A DNA stretch of 14,448 nt from Pilimelia columellifera (lineage in GTDB: Bacteria; Actinomycetota; Actinomycetes; Mycobacteriales; Micromonosporaceae): contig NZ_BAAARY010000030.1 of the NCBI RefSeq assembly GCF_039532605.1, positions 1 to 14,448 of the forward strand. Reading direction: 5' to 3'. This document shows positions 7,108-14,065 of this stretch, in pieces. Position 1 is the stretch's first letter; every line of letters starts with the position of its first letter. Position numbers and translations under genes: made by a program. The notes beneath the pieces are model-generated. The model was not told the origin of the DNA. It did not search any database and saw only the letters and a list, made by a program, of their open reading frames with translations.

Positions 7108-7121
7108 TCACCAGATTCCGG

Positions 7122-7775
7122 TCATCGGTGGTGGGTCACATCGGTGATGGTAGGCAATAGATCGCCAACCGGCGGCGCCACAGCCACGTCGGTGACGATC
7201 ACGCGATCGGCGGCCTGCGCCACGCCATCTGCGGCGAGATACCGCTCCTCGTCCCGCCACCAACGTCGCAGCGCGGCGTGCGACGTCGGCTGGTCCCGTC
7301 GCCGGGCACGGGCATGGCGCGTCACGGGATCAGCGGTCACCAACACCGTCAGCGTCGCCTCGGCTCGCGCCCGGGCGGCGCCGACGCCCTCGATGATCAG
7401 CACGCCCGCGGCGGGGACGACTCGCGTCGGCCCCCGGAACCGACCGACCGACCAGTCAAAGGCGCGGAAACAAGCTGGCTGGCCGGCGCGAACCGGCGAC
7501 AGGACCAGCCGCTCGACCCGGGGCCACATCGTCGGCAGGTCGTCCCACCCGTCCAGCAACTCATCGAGGCAGACGACCGGGACTGGCCGGCCGGTCGCTT
7601 CCCCCAACGCCGTTGCCAACGCGGCGGTCAGGCTGGACTTGCCCGCGCCGCTGGGCCCGTCGACGCAGACCAACCGCGTCCTGCCCAGTCGCGGCGGCCC
7701 GGAGAGGACGGCGTCAGCCAACTCCCCGACTCGCCACGCTGCGGGCGGCCGGTCGCTCTCCTCGGTGGGGACCAT
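7122..7775 (-). CDS. Uridine-kinase-like P-loop ATP-binding protein
   Basis: A 217-residue P-loop NTPase of the type annotated as uridine kinase in actinomycetes, likely phosphorylating a nucleoside or a similar small hydroxyl compound. The Walker A motif is GPSGAGKSS at 40-48. A VCLDELLDGWDD segment follows, in the place of the substrate-side Asp (often LDDFY in uridine kinases). Then come GVLIIEGVGAAR (the Walker-B-like IEG region) and an arginine-rich RHARARRRDQ lid. The ATG at 7775 lies 14 nt after the cobQ stop (7790), so it is probably in the cobD-cobQ transcript; its ribosome site is weak. It is followed directly by the M20 remnant. The precise substrate is uncertain. Confidence 0.75.
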   Translation of the reverse strand: MVPTEESDRPPAAWRVGELADAVLSGPPRLGRTRLVCVDGPSGAGKSSLTAALATALGEATGRPVPVVCLDELLDGWDDLPTMWPRVERLVLSPVRAGQPACFRAFDWSVGRFRGPTRVVPAAGVLIIEGVGAARARAEATLTVLVTADPVTRHARARRRDQPTSHAALRRWWRDEERYLAADGVAQAADRVIVTDVAVAPPVGDLLPTITDVTHHR

Positions 7776-7789
7776 CAGGCCATCACCCG

Positions 7790-9334
7790 TCAGCCGTGGT
7801 CCGGTGCGCCGGGCGGCAGGGTCGGCAGGCCACCGGTGGGGCCCGACTCGATGAGACGCCACAGCGCGCCGGTGTCGACATGCTCCTCGACGAGGTCAGC
7901 GAGCAGGTCCAGGGTGGCCTCCCGGGCGGTGCCGAAGACCGTATCTGGCGCGACCGCGAAACCGTGCCGGCCGGCCTGTGCCGCGGCCTCGGCCAGGAAG
8001 CGACGCCGGAAGCCGTCAGACTCGAACGCCCCGTGCCAGTGGGTGCCCATGACGCTGCCGTGCCGCGCACCCTCGGGCCGGCCGTCGGTGTAACGCAGCA
8101 ACGGCGTCAACGTCGGGTCCCCGTCGGCCACCTGGCCGTGGTGGATCTCGTAGCCCGAGACCGGGATATCACCGAAACCCACGCCGTTCGCCCGGCGCAC
8201 GGTTTTGAGCTGGTCGAACACCACCCGGATCGGCAACAGACCGAGACCGGGCACCTGCCCCCGCCCGCTCTCCACCGGGTCGTCAATGCGCTCACCGAGC
8301 ATCTGGTACCCGCCGCAGATGCCCAGCAGCGGACGCCCTGCCGCCGCATGGGCCAGCACGGCGTCGGCAAGCCTGGTGCGTCGGAGCCAGTCCAGATCCT
8401 CGACGGTGGCCTTGCTGCCGGGGAGCACGACCAGATCAGCGTCGGCGACCTCGGCGGGCTCAGCGGTCATCCGGACCCGGACCCCCGGCTCGGCCGCGAG
8501 CGCCTCAGCGTCGGTCGCGTTGGAGATCCTCGGCAACCGGATCACGGCCACCCGGAGCCACTGCCGACCATGCGGCGGCCCGGGACGACCGAGCAACCCG
8601 TTGTAGGCCAGCGAATCCTCGCCATCGAGCCACAGGTCGGCGGCGAAGGGCAAGACGCCGAGAGTGGGGCGCCCGGTCACCTCGGCCAGCGTGTCGAGCC
8701 CGGGGCGCAGCAGGTCGACGTGGCCACGGAACTTGTTGACCAGGAAGCCACAGATGAGCTCCTGGTCGGCTGGCGACAGCAGCGCGACGGTTCCGAAGAA
8801 CGAGGCGAAGATCCCGCCGCGGTCGATGTCGCCGACCACCAGGGCGGGCAGGCCGGCCTGCCGGGCCAGGCCCATGTTGACGAAGTCGTGCCGCCGCAGG
8901 TTGATCTCCGCCGGGCTGCCGGCGCCTTCGCAGATCACCACGTCATGGTCGCGCCGCAGGGCAGCCAGGGTGTCGAAGACCGTCTGCGCGAGCCGCGGTT
9001 TCCACGCCCGGTAGTCCCGGCCGCTGGCGACCCCGACCGCGTCCCCGAGCAGGACCACCTGGCTGGTCATGTCACCGCTGGGCTTGAGCAGGACCGGGTT
9101 GAACCGCACGTCCGGAGCCAGGCCACAGGCGGCTGCCTGCATGGCCTGGGCCCGGCCGATCTCCCCGCCCCGACCGTCGACGCCCACCGCGACGACCGAG
9201 TTGTTGGACATATTCTGCGCCTTGAACGGGGCGACGCTGACCCCGCGCCGCCGCAACCACCGGCAGATGCCGGCGGTGACCACGCTCTTGCCCGCGTCGG
9301 AGGTCGTCCCGGCGACCAGCAGACCGCCGCTCAC
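7790..9334 (-). CDS. cobQ: Cobyric acid synthase (CobQ/CbiP)
   Basis: A 514-residue enzyme that uses glutamine and ATP to amidate carboxyl side chains b, d, e and g of adenosyl-cobyrinate a,c-diamide. The N-terminal dethiobiotin-synthetase-like ATP site is GTTSDAGKS (9-17), followed by PFKAQNMSNNS (36-46) and CEGAGSPAEINL (135-146), both typical of CobQ rather than CobB. The C-terminal glutaminase domain has nucleophile Cys340 (LLGICGGYQMLG) and His434 (MGTHWHGAFE). Length is normal. The GTG at 9334 overlaps the cobD stop in GTGA, implying translational coupling. No cobalamin riboswitch was seen upstream. Confidence 0.97.
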   Translation of the reverse strand: MSGGLLVAGTTSDAGKSVVTAGICRWLRRRGVSVAPFKAQNMSNNSVVAVGVDGRGGEIGRAQAMQAAACGLAPDVRFNPVLLKPSGDMTSQVVLLGDAVGVASGRDYRAWKPRLAQTVFDTLAALRRDHDVVICEGAGSPAEINLRRHDFVNMGLARQAGLPALVVGDIDRGGIFASFFGTVALLSPADQELICGFLVNKFRGHVDLLRPGLDTLAEVTGRPTLGVLPFAADLWLDGEDSLAYNGLLGRPGPPHGRQWLRVAVIRLPRISNATDAEALAAEPGVRVRMTAEPAEVADADLVVLPGSKATVEDLDWLRRTRLADAVLAHAAAGRPLLGICGGYQMLGERIDDPVESGRGQVPGLGLLPIRVVFDQLKTVRRANGVGFGDIPVSGYEIHHGQVADGDPTLTPLLRYTDGRPEGARHGSVMGTHWHGAFESDGFRRRFLAEAAAQAGRHGFAVAPDTVFGTAREATLDLLADLVEEHVDTGALWRLIESGPTGGLPTLPPGAPDHG

Positions 9335-10362
9335 CGTGCCCGCGCCACTCTGCGGCGCTGCGCCCGACCGGCCAGCCGGCTGCTCCTGCTCTCGGCGAGC
9401 AGGCCGAGGCCCGCCGCGGCCCCGACGGCCAGCAGCGCGGCGCCGACGCCGACCGACCCGGACAGTCGCGCCGCCCGGCGCGCGTCGTCGGGCCCGGGGC
9501 GTGGGCCATCGCCCAGCAGCGGCCGAACCTCGGAGCGACCCAGGTAGACGTTGCGCCCGCCCAGTCGCACCCCCAGCGCTCCGGCCATCGACGCCTCGCA
9601 CTGGCCGGCGTTCGGGCTCGGGTGCTCGGCACGGTCCCGGCGCCAGATTCGCCAGGTCCGCGCTGGACTGCCGGACACCACCGGCGCCGCTACGGCGGTC
9701 AGGACGGCGGTAAGCCGCGACGGGGCCAGGTTCGCGGCGTCGTCGAGCCGGGCGGCGGCGGTCCCGAACCGGGCGTACCGCGGTGACCGGTGGCCCACCA
9801 TGGCGTCGAGGGTGTTCGCGGCGCGGTACCCGAGCACTCCTGGCAGACCGGCGACAGCACCCCACAGCAGCGGGGCGACGATCGCGTCGGAGGTGTTCTC
9901 GGCGACCGACTCGACGGTGGCCCTGGCCAGCTCGGTGGGGTCCAACGCGGCTGGGTCCCGGCCGCACAGGTGGCTGAGCCGCCTCCGCGCGGCTGGCAGG
10001 TCGCCAGCGTCGAGGGCGGCGGCCATGGCGGCGGCCTCACGTCGCAGGGTCCGGCCGCCGAGCGCCGTCCAGGTGGCGGCGGCGACCAGCGTTCCCCGCA
10101 ACGCGGGCCGACCCCGGCTGGCCCTGGTCAACGCCACGCCGACCAGGACCGGGAGCCCGACGGCGACGGCGGCGAACCGCAGGCCGGCGGCGTGGGTGGG
10201 CGCGTACCACCGGCGTTCCAACGCGCCGGCCGCGGCGCCGAAACCGGCGACGGGGTGCCAGCGGCGTGGGTCGCCCAGTGTCACGTCGAGCAGGTAACCG
10301 GCGCCGAGGCCCACCGCGGTGGCCAGCGCCGCTGATCGGGGCGTCCGGGGTGTGCCTGACAT
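9331..10362 (-). CDS. cobD: Adenosylcobinamide-phosphate synthase (CobD/CbiB)
   Basis: A 343-residue membrane enzyme that joins aminopropanol (or its phosphate) to cobyric acid. Typical CbiB features are GYLLDVTLGDPRRWHPVAGFG (22-42), the ARATVESVAENTSDAIVAPLLWGAVAGLPG block, AANTLDAMVGHRSPRY, and SPNAGQCEASMAGALGVRLGG near the C-terminus. Several hydrophobic helices are visible. The ATG at 10362 has GAGGAGC about 13 nt upstream. TAGGCT (minus strand, about 10409-10414) could be a -10. The stop overlaps the cobQ start by four bases. The end (AGRAQRRRVARAR) is an arginine-rich cytoplasmic tail. Confidence 0.95.
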   Translation of the reverse strand: MSGTPRTPRSAALATAVGLGAGYLLDVTLGDPRRWHPVAGFGAAAGALERRWYAPTHAAGLRFAAVAVGLPVLVGVALTRASRGRPALRGTLVAAATWTALGGRTLRREAAAMAAALDAGDLPAARRRLSHLCGRDPAALDPTELARATVESVAENTSDAIVAPLLWGAVAGLPGVLGYRAANTLDAMVGHRSPRYARFGTAAARLDDAANLAPSRLTAVLTAVAAPVVSGSPARTWRIWRRDRAEHPSPNAGQCEASMAGALGVRLGGRNVYLGRSEVRPLLGDGPRPGPDDARRAARLSGSVGVGAALLAVGAAAGLGLLAESRSSRLAGRAQRRRVARAR

Positions 10363-10418
10363 AGCCGCTCTCAGCTCCTCGTGTTCGGGGCCCTGCGGGC
10401 GCTGGCAGCCTATCGTTC

Positions 10419-10437
10419 GCCGGCCGTGCGGACCGGC
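10419..10437 (-). terminator. Short hairpin after the ssb paralogue
   Basis: GCCGG (10419-10423) and CCGGC (10433-10437) form a 5-bp GC stem with a 9-nt loop, immediately after the ssb stop codon (10439-10441) on the minus strand. It would partly separate ssb from cobD. There is no U-tract and the stem is short. Confidence 0.25.
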
Positions 10438-10438
10438 C

Positions 10439-11200
10439 TCAGACCCGCAGATCAGCCCAGGGCCCTCCTGACGGGACGTCACGCTGCCCGGCGCCCGGCG
10501 CGCTGGACTCGGGTGGGGCGGGCTCCGGCGGGGCCGAATCGCGACCAGGGCTGCGGGGCGACCCTTCAGCTGGTTCGGGGAGATCGGTCGCCAGGGCGCC
10601 GTCCGCGTCATCTTCCAGCTCGTCTTCCAGCGGCGGCGCCAGCGGCGCGACGTCCCGGCGCAGCGTCCGACGCCGTAGCTCCTGCGCCGGATCGGTAGTG
10701 GGATCACCGGATGGCCGGCCCGCCTCCCGGAACGTCTCCCCGGGGCGGGCCGGCGCCAGGTCGATCGGCACCGGCTCGGTCTGCTCGCCGCGCACCCGCA
10801 GCTCGTCATCCCCGGTTTCGCTGGTGGCCGCCGCGGGTCGGTGACGCGCGAAAGTGCCCCGGCCACGGGCCAGGTCATGACCGACCGCGAGCGCCTCCAT
10901 CTCGTAGGTGGTGCGACGGGCGCCGTCGGCGTCAGTCCAGTCGCGGGTGTAGAGGCGGCCATAGACCACCACCGGGTCGCCGACCATGAGCGACGACGCG
11001 ACCCCCTCGGCCAGCCGCCGCCAACAGCTGACCCGCACCCGCAGGCTGTCGCCGTCGATCCATCTACCGCTGTCGCGATCCATCCGGCGGGCGGTGGAGG
11101 CCACCTTGAAGTTGGCGACGAGCGAGCCGGTGCGCGCGGTGCGCCGCCACTCGGGCGCCGAAAGAACGTTGCCGATGACAGCGATGTGGGTGTCGAACAC
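10439..11200 (-). CDS. Single-stranded DNA-binding protein, paralogue without the canonical acidic tip
   Basis: A 253-residue protein with an N-terminal OB fold (about 1-110). It opens FDTHIAVIGNVLSAPEWR and continues NFKVASTARRMDRDSGRWIDGDSLRVRVSCWRRLAEGVASSLMVGDPVVVYGRLYTRDWTDADGARRTTYEMEALAVGHDLARG, all standard SSB strands. The remaining 140 residues are a Pro/Glu/Asp-rich, presumably disordered tail. It ends ADLRV, not the DDDIPF tip through which the main SSB recruits partners, so this is probably the second SSB found in many actinomycetes. The GTG at 11200 is chosen because it starts the OB fold and follows AGGGGGA; a longer upstream frame has no family similarity. Two DnaA-box matches lie 78-105 nt upstream. 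Confidence 0.88.
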   Translation of the reverse strand: MFDTHIAVIGNVLSAPEWRRTARTGSLVANFKVASTARRMDRDSGRWIDGDSLRVRVSCWRRLAEGVASSLMVGDPVVVYGRLYTRDWTDADGARRTTYEMEALAVGHDLARGRGTFARHRPAAATSETGDDELRVRGEQTEPVPIDLAPARPGETFREAGRPSGDPTTDPAQELRRRTLRRDVAPLAPPLEDELEDDADGALATDLPEPAEGSPRSPGRDSAPPEPAPPESSAPGAGQRDVPSGGPWADLRV

Positions 11201-11359
11201 AGGTCCCCCTGGGTTTGCGGGTCGGAACGCCACCATCGCCGGGCTGCCCCCGTCGCGCCACGTCGATCGCGGCAGCCTGTGGACAACGGGACCGTCTGTG
11301 GATAACCGCAATGCTCCGAGCCGCTGTCCTCTGAGCGGACGAATCGCTACCATCCGGGC
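11201..11359. promoter_or_regulatory. Divergent intergenic region with two DnaA-box matches
   Basis: This 159-nt region separates the ssb paralogue from the hydrolase gene. TGTGGACAA at 11278-11286 is the complement of the actinomycete DnaA box TTGTCCACA. TGTGGATAA at 11297-11305 is the exact complement of the classical box TTATCCACA. Both point the same way, with starts 19 bp apart. DnaA could therefore bind here and tie ssb expression to replication status. The motif matches are direct; binding is inference. Confidence 0.5.
11348..11359 (+). promoter_or_regulatory. Putative leaderless promoter (-10) of the hydrolase gene
   Basis: TACCAT at 11348-11353 is followed by 6 nt and then the ATG at 11360. 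This TANNNT-N6-ATG spacing is characteristic of leaderless transcripts in actinomycetes. The gene has no visible ribosome site, which fits. The -35 region is weak. Confidence 0.4.
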
Positions 11360-12328
11360 ATGGAGCCCGACCTGCTCGGCCCCCCGTACGAGTCGCAGAC
11401 CCTGGACCTCGGGCACGACGACGAGGGTCCGGTCGTGGCGACCCTGGTCCGCCGCCGCGCGGAGGCGCCCACCAGGCGGGCGGTCCTCTACGTGCACGGA
11501 TTCATCGACTACTTTTTCCAGACCCACTTGGCGGACTTCTTCGTCGATCGCGGCTGGGACTTCTACGCGGTCGACCTCCGCAAGTACGGCCGCAGTCTGC
11601 TGCCGCACCAGACCCCGAACTTCTGCCGCGACGTGCGCGACTACTACCCGGACCTGGACGCCGCCGTCCAGGTGGTGCGGGAACAGGACGGCCATGACGA
11701 AATTCTGCTGCTGGGCCACTCGACCGGTGGCCTCGTCGGCGCGCTATGGGCCCATGACCGCCGCGAGGCCCGGCTCATCGACGGCCTGCTGCTCAACAGC
11801 CCGTTCCTTGACTTCAACGCCGCCTGGGTGCTACGCCGACCGCTGCTCGCGTTGGTGGCGGGGCTCGGGCGCCGTGCGCCGTACCGTCGGTTCCCGATGG
11901 GCGTCCGAGAGCTGTACGGACAGAGCCTGCACCACGAGCACCGTGGCGAATGGAGCTACGACCTGCGGTGGAAGCCGCTGGCGGGCTTCCCGATCCATAC
12001 CGGGTGGCTGGCCGCGATCCGAGACGGCCACCGACGGGTACGGGCCGGGCTGGCCATCGACGTGCCGGTGCTGGTGGCGTGTGGCGCCCGGAGCTTCTAT
12101 GGCCGTCGATGGCGGGAGGCCGCCCGGCACGCCGACGCGGTGCTCAATGTCGAGCACATCGCCCGCTGGGCGCCGCGGCTCGGCCCACGCGTGTCGGTGG
12201 TCCGTATCGACGGCGGCGTGCACGATCTGACGCTGTCGACGCCGTCGGTGCGGGCGACGGTGTTCGGGGCGTTCGATCACTGGCTGCGCGCCCAGCTGCC
12301 ATCCGGCCCGAAGAGGCCGACGGACTGA
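11360..12328 (+). CDS. Alpha/beta hydrolase (serine aminopeptidase / lysophospholipase-like)
   Basis: A 322-residue cytoplasmic hydrolase, with no signal peptide, resembling S33 / monoacylglycerol-lipase-type enzymes. It has the oxyanion motif YVHGFIDYFFQ (44-54), the nucleophile elbow LLGHSTGG with Ser121, and a C-terminal GGVHDL with His288. The acidic triad member is probably in the HADAVLNVEH region (257-266), where Asp259 is a candidate. Length is typical. The ATG at 11360 is supported by the leaderless promoter spacing; no better start precedes it. It is divergent from ssb and ends 57 nt before a strong palindrome. The substrate is unknown; esterase or lipase activity is the family default. 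Confidence 0.85.
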   Translation: MEPDLLGPPYESQTLDLGHDDEGPVVATLVRRRAEAPTRRAVLYVHGFIDYFFQTHLADFFVDRGWDFYAVDLRKYGRSLLPHQTPNFCRDVRDYYPDLDAAVQVVREQDGHDEILLLGHSTGGLVGALWAHDRREARLIDGLLLNSPFLDFNAAWVLRRPLLALVAGLGRRAPYRRFPMGVRELYGQSLHHEHRGEWSYDLRWKPLAGFPIHTGWLAAIRDGHRRVRAGLAIDVPVLVACGARSFYGRRWREAARHADAVLNVEHIARWAPRLGPRVSVVRIDGGVHDLTLSTPSVRATVFGAFDHWLRAQLPSGPKRPTD

Positions 12329-12385
12329 GCTGGCGACGCTGCTGGCCCTGCGTGCCGCCCACGATGGGACGGACGTCGGGGCGCG

Positions 12386-12411
12386 ACGGGTGGGTGGCGC
12401 CACCCACCCGT
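12386..12411. terminator. 26-bp perfect palindrome downstream of the hydrolase gene
   Basis: ACGGGTGGGTGGC and its exact complement meet head to head, giving an 11-bp stem with a 4-nt GCGC loop when folded. It lies 57 nt after the hydrolase stop and 42 nt before tRNA-Arg, so it most likely terminates the hydrolase transcript. A perfect dyad could also bind a dimeric protein. Confidence 0.6.
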
Positions 12412-12453
12412 ACGGCGGGACGGCGGCTGAGGCGGTAGCCTGCAAATGCTCCG

Positions 12454-12526
12454 GCGCCCGTAGCTCAGCGGATAGAGCAGAGGACTTCTAATCCTAAGGT
12501 CGTAGGTTCGAACCCTACCGGGCGCG
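12454..12526 (+). tRNA. tRNA-Arg (anticodon TCT)
   Basis: The 73-nt cloverleaf has acceptor stem GCGCCCG paired with CGGGCGC and discriminator G. D arm is GCTC...GAGC, and the anticodon loop CTTCTAA carries TCT (reads AGA). T arm is GTAGG-TTCGAAC-CCTAC. The 3' CCA is not encoded (GCA follows). TAGCCT at 12436-12441 is a plausible -10. The 27-43 pair of the anticodon stem looks like G-A, and the other four pairs are good. AGA codons are rare in such GC-rich genomes, and tRNA genes like this often serve as integration sites. No duplicated 3' segment was found in the window. Confidence 0.95.
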
Positions 12527-12974
12527 CAGCGCAGCCCCGGCCCACGCGGGAACCCGATGCCTGGGCGAGGCTGACTCGACGGGCTGACAGCATCCCGGCA
12601 AGGGTGGTCGCCCGCCCCGGCACGGCGCCTGGATGAGCGCCGGGTCCGCGGCCGGCGCCGGTCATTGACCAGCGCCTTTGTCCGCCCCGGACAAAACGCG
12701 GTCCAGCACCAGCACCCGACCCCGGGTGACGGCCGGCGGGTTGACCAGGGGCCAGGCTGGGCGTCGGGCCACCGTCAGCCGATCGTCCGAGCTGAGGCGA
12801 GACCATGGCCGCTCGCCCGTCTCAGCGGGGACGGACACGGCCGGGGGGGAACCGACTGGCCGCGAACAACCCCGACGAGCCTGCCGGCCGCCGCCAACAG
12901 GGCTGGGAGCGGACCACGCCGTATGTGCGACGTCAAGCGCTGCCCCCGGTGCTGGTGATGGTCGATGCGAGGTC
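12527..12974. other. Non-coding stretch between tRNA-Arg and the IS200/IS605 element
   Basis: These 448 nt contain no reading frame with recognisable protein features; the open frames look like high-GC chance openings. One imperfect inverted repeat (12791-12826) is present. The last 20 or so bases adjoin the right end of the IS200/IS605 element and would be its guide-matching flank. The stretch may hold worn-out remnants of older insertions, but nothing is identifiable. Confidence 0.5.
12791..12826. repeat. Imperfect inverted repeat
   Basis: GCTGAG-GCGAG (12791-12801) pairs with CTCGC (12812-12816) and CTCAGC (12821-12826), leaving a 4-nt bulge (CCGT). It sits in an otherwise gene-free stretch. 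It could be a terminator, but no gene clearly ends here. Confidence 0.25.
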
Positions 12975-13110
12975 TTGACATCCTCCCCACGCCTAAAGGC
13001 GGGGGATTCCCGTGACTGAGGCGCGCTCACGCCGCAAGCCGTTCGGGTGGTTGGCGCTTCGCAGGCCGCCCAACGGCAGGGCCTCCACGCCCGGTCACGG
13101 CCAGTCCGGC
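12975..13110 (-). ncRNA. Predicted omega-RNA (TnpB guide RNA) region with right-end hairpin
   Basis: In IS200/IS605 elements the 3' end of the tnpB transcript plus the right end forms the guide RNA, whose guide is the adjoining genomic sequence. Here the right end has a stem CCCC(A)CGCC / GGCGGGGG at 12985-13005 with a TAAA loop, and ends GGATGTCAA. The guide would be the next bases outward on the minus strand, from 12974 downward (GACCTCGCATCGACC...). The 5' boundary is arbitrary. Expression and function are inferred, and the matching TnpB is broken. Confidence 0.4.
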
Positions 13111-14063
13111 CGCGAGGATGTTCTTCGCCGCGTTCACGTCGGCGTTGTCTCGATAGCCGCAGCCGGTGCACACGAAACGCGCTTGGCTCACGCGACTTCG
13201 CATCCACCAGTCCGCAGCGGGAGCACCGCTGAGAGGTGTACGCGGGGTTGACCTTGACAACGGTCGCGCCGTGATAGCGCGCCGCATGTTCGAGGGCGAG
13301 CAGGAAACCACCCCAGCCCTTGTTCAGGATGGACCGGTTCAGTCCGGCCTTCTGCCGCACGTTGACACCCGGCCGCTCGACAGTGCCTTTCGCCGAGCGG
13401 GTCATGTTGCGCACCCGCAAGTCCTCGACGGCGACCAGACCGTGCCGGGTCACGAGGTCGTGGGCAGTCTGCGCGGCGGTTGCGGCCGTGCACGCTCCGT
13501 GACCGGGCGAGACGCTGCTGCAACCGGCGGATGCGCCGCCGCTCGCCGTCGGTGATGAACTGCCGGTCGTACTTAGCGCCGTCGGAGACGGCGACCGCGA
13601 CGGCAACGCCCCGATCGACGCCAGTGGCGGGCTTGCCGTTCAGAGCGACCTCAGTGACGCCGTCCTCGACACAGAACGAGATGTGCCAACGACCGCCGTC
13701 GCGGGAGACAGTGGCGTTGCGGATCATCCCGCCGAGCGGGCGGGTCCACCGGAACCGCACCCAGCCCAACTTCGGCAACCTGACCTGACCCCAGCGCCGG
13801 TTGAGGCGCTGGTCCAGGTCCCGAAGGGTCTGCTGGAGGATGTGCGACGGCGCGTCGGCCAGCCACGCGCAGTCTGGGTCTTTCTTGGCTTCGGCCATTT
13901 GCCGGGCCTGCTCGACGTAGTTGATCCACGCCCCGCGGCGTCGGTACTGGCGCCGCTGTTCCAGGCCGGTGTTCCATACGGCTCGGCAGATCCCACCGAA
14001 CTGTCCGGCCTGGTCGGTCTGCTCGACGGTGAGCGCGAGGAGGCCGCGGCGTCCAGTCAGCAC
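13027..14063 (-). pseudogene. tnpB: TnpB RNA-guided nuclease (IS200/IS605 family), multiply broken
   Basis: The GTG at 14063 lies 2 nt after the tnpA stop and starts LTGRRGLLALTVEQTDQAGQFGGICRAVWN. Three reading frames are needed to follow the protein. Frame one runs to about 13475 and contains the first RuvC Asp (GVDRGVAVAV). Frame two runs from there to about 13190, with the RuvC Glu (LVAVEDLRVRN), the RQKAGLNRSIL block and the first zinc pair CSRC. Frame three covers the rest, with zinc pair CTGC, the last RuvC Asp (NADVNAAKNIL) and the stop at 13027. In addition, about 30 residues are missing after LRDLDQ (near 13805) and about 25 near 13490. All catalytic motifs survive, but no single product can contain them. 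Confidence 0.88.
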
Positions 14064-14065
14064 GG

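Noticed and set aside
7613..9547. A 644-codon plus-strand frame opposite cobQ
   Set aside because: It has no recognisable motif and is fully explained as the complement of cobQ codon bias.
10363..10438. Cobalamin riboswitch upstream of cobD
   Set aside because: The spacer is only 76 nt and lacks any B12-box-like sequence, so it is too short for a cobalamin riboswitch.
9331..11286. A 651-codon minus-strand frame reading through cobD and upstream over ssb
   Set aside because: Only its C-terminal part is CobD. The upstream extension is an out-of-frame reading of ssb, and the ATG at 10362 with a ribosome site is the sensible start.
12665..12958. A 97-codon plus-strand frame after tRNA-Arg
   Set aside because: It has no ribosome site, domain or credible start, and GC-rich DNA opens such frames by chance.
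12527..12974. Possible tRNA-integrated island with a duplicated tRNA 3' end
   Set aside because: I looked for a second copy of the tRNA-Arg 3' segment in the window and found none. No integrase gene is present.
12662..13606. A 314-codon minus-strand frame presented as one protein
   Set aside because: Its middle is the second-frame part of tnpB. The ends run into wrong-frame tnpB and non-coding DNA.
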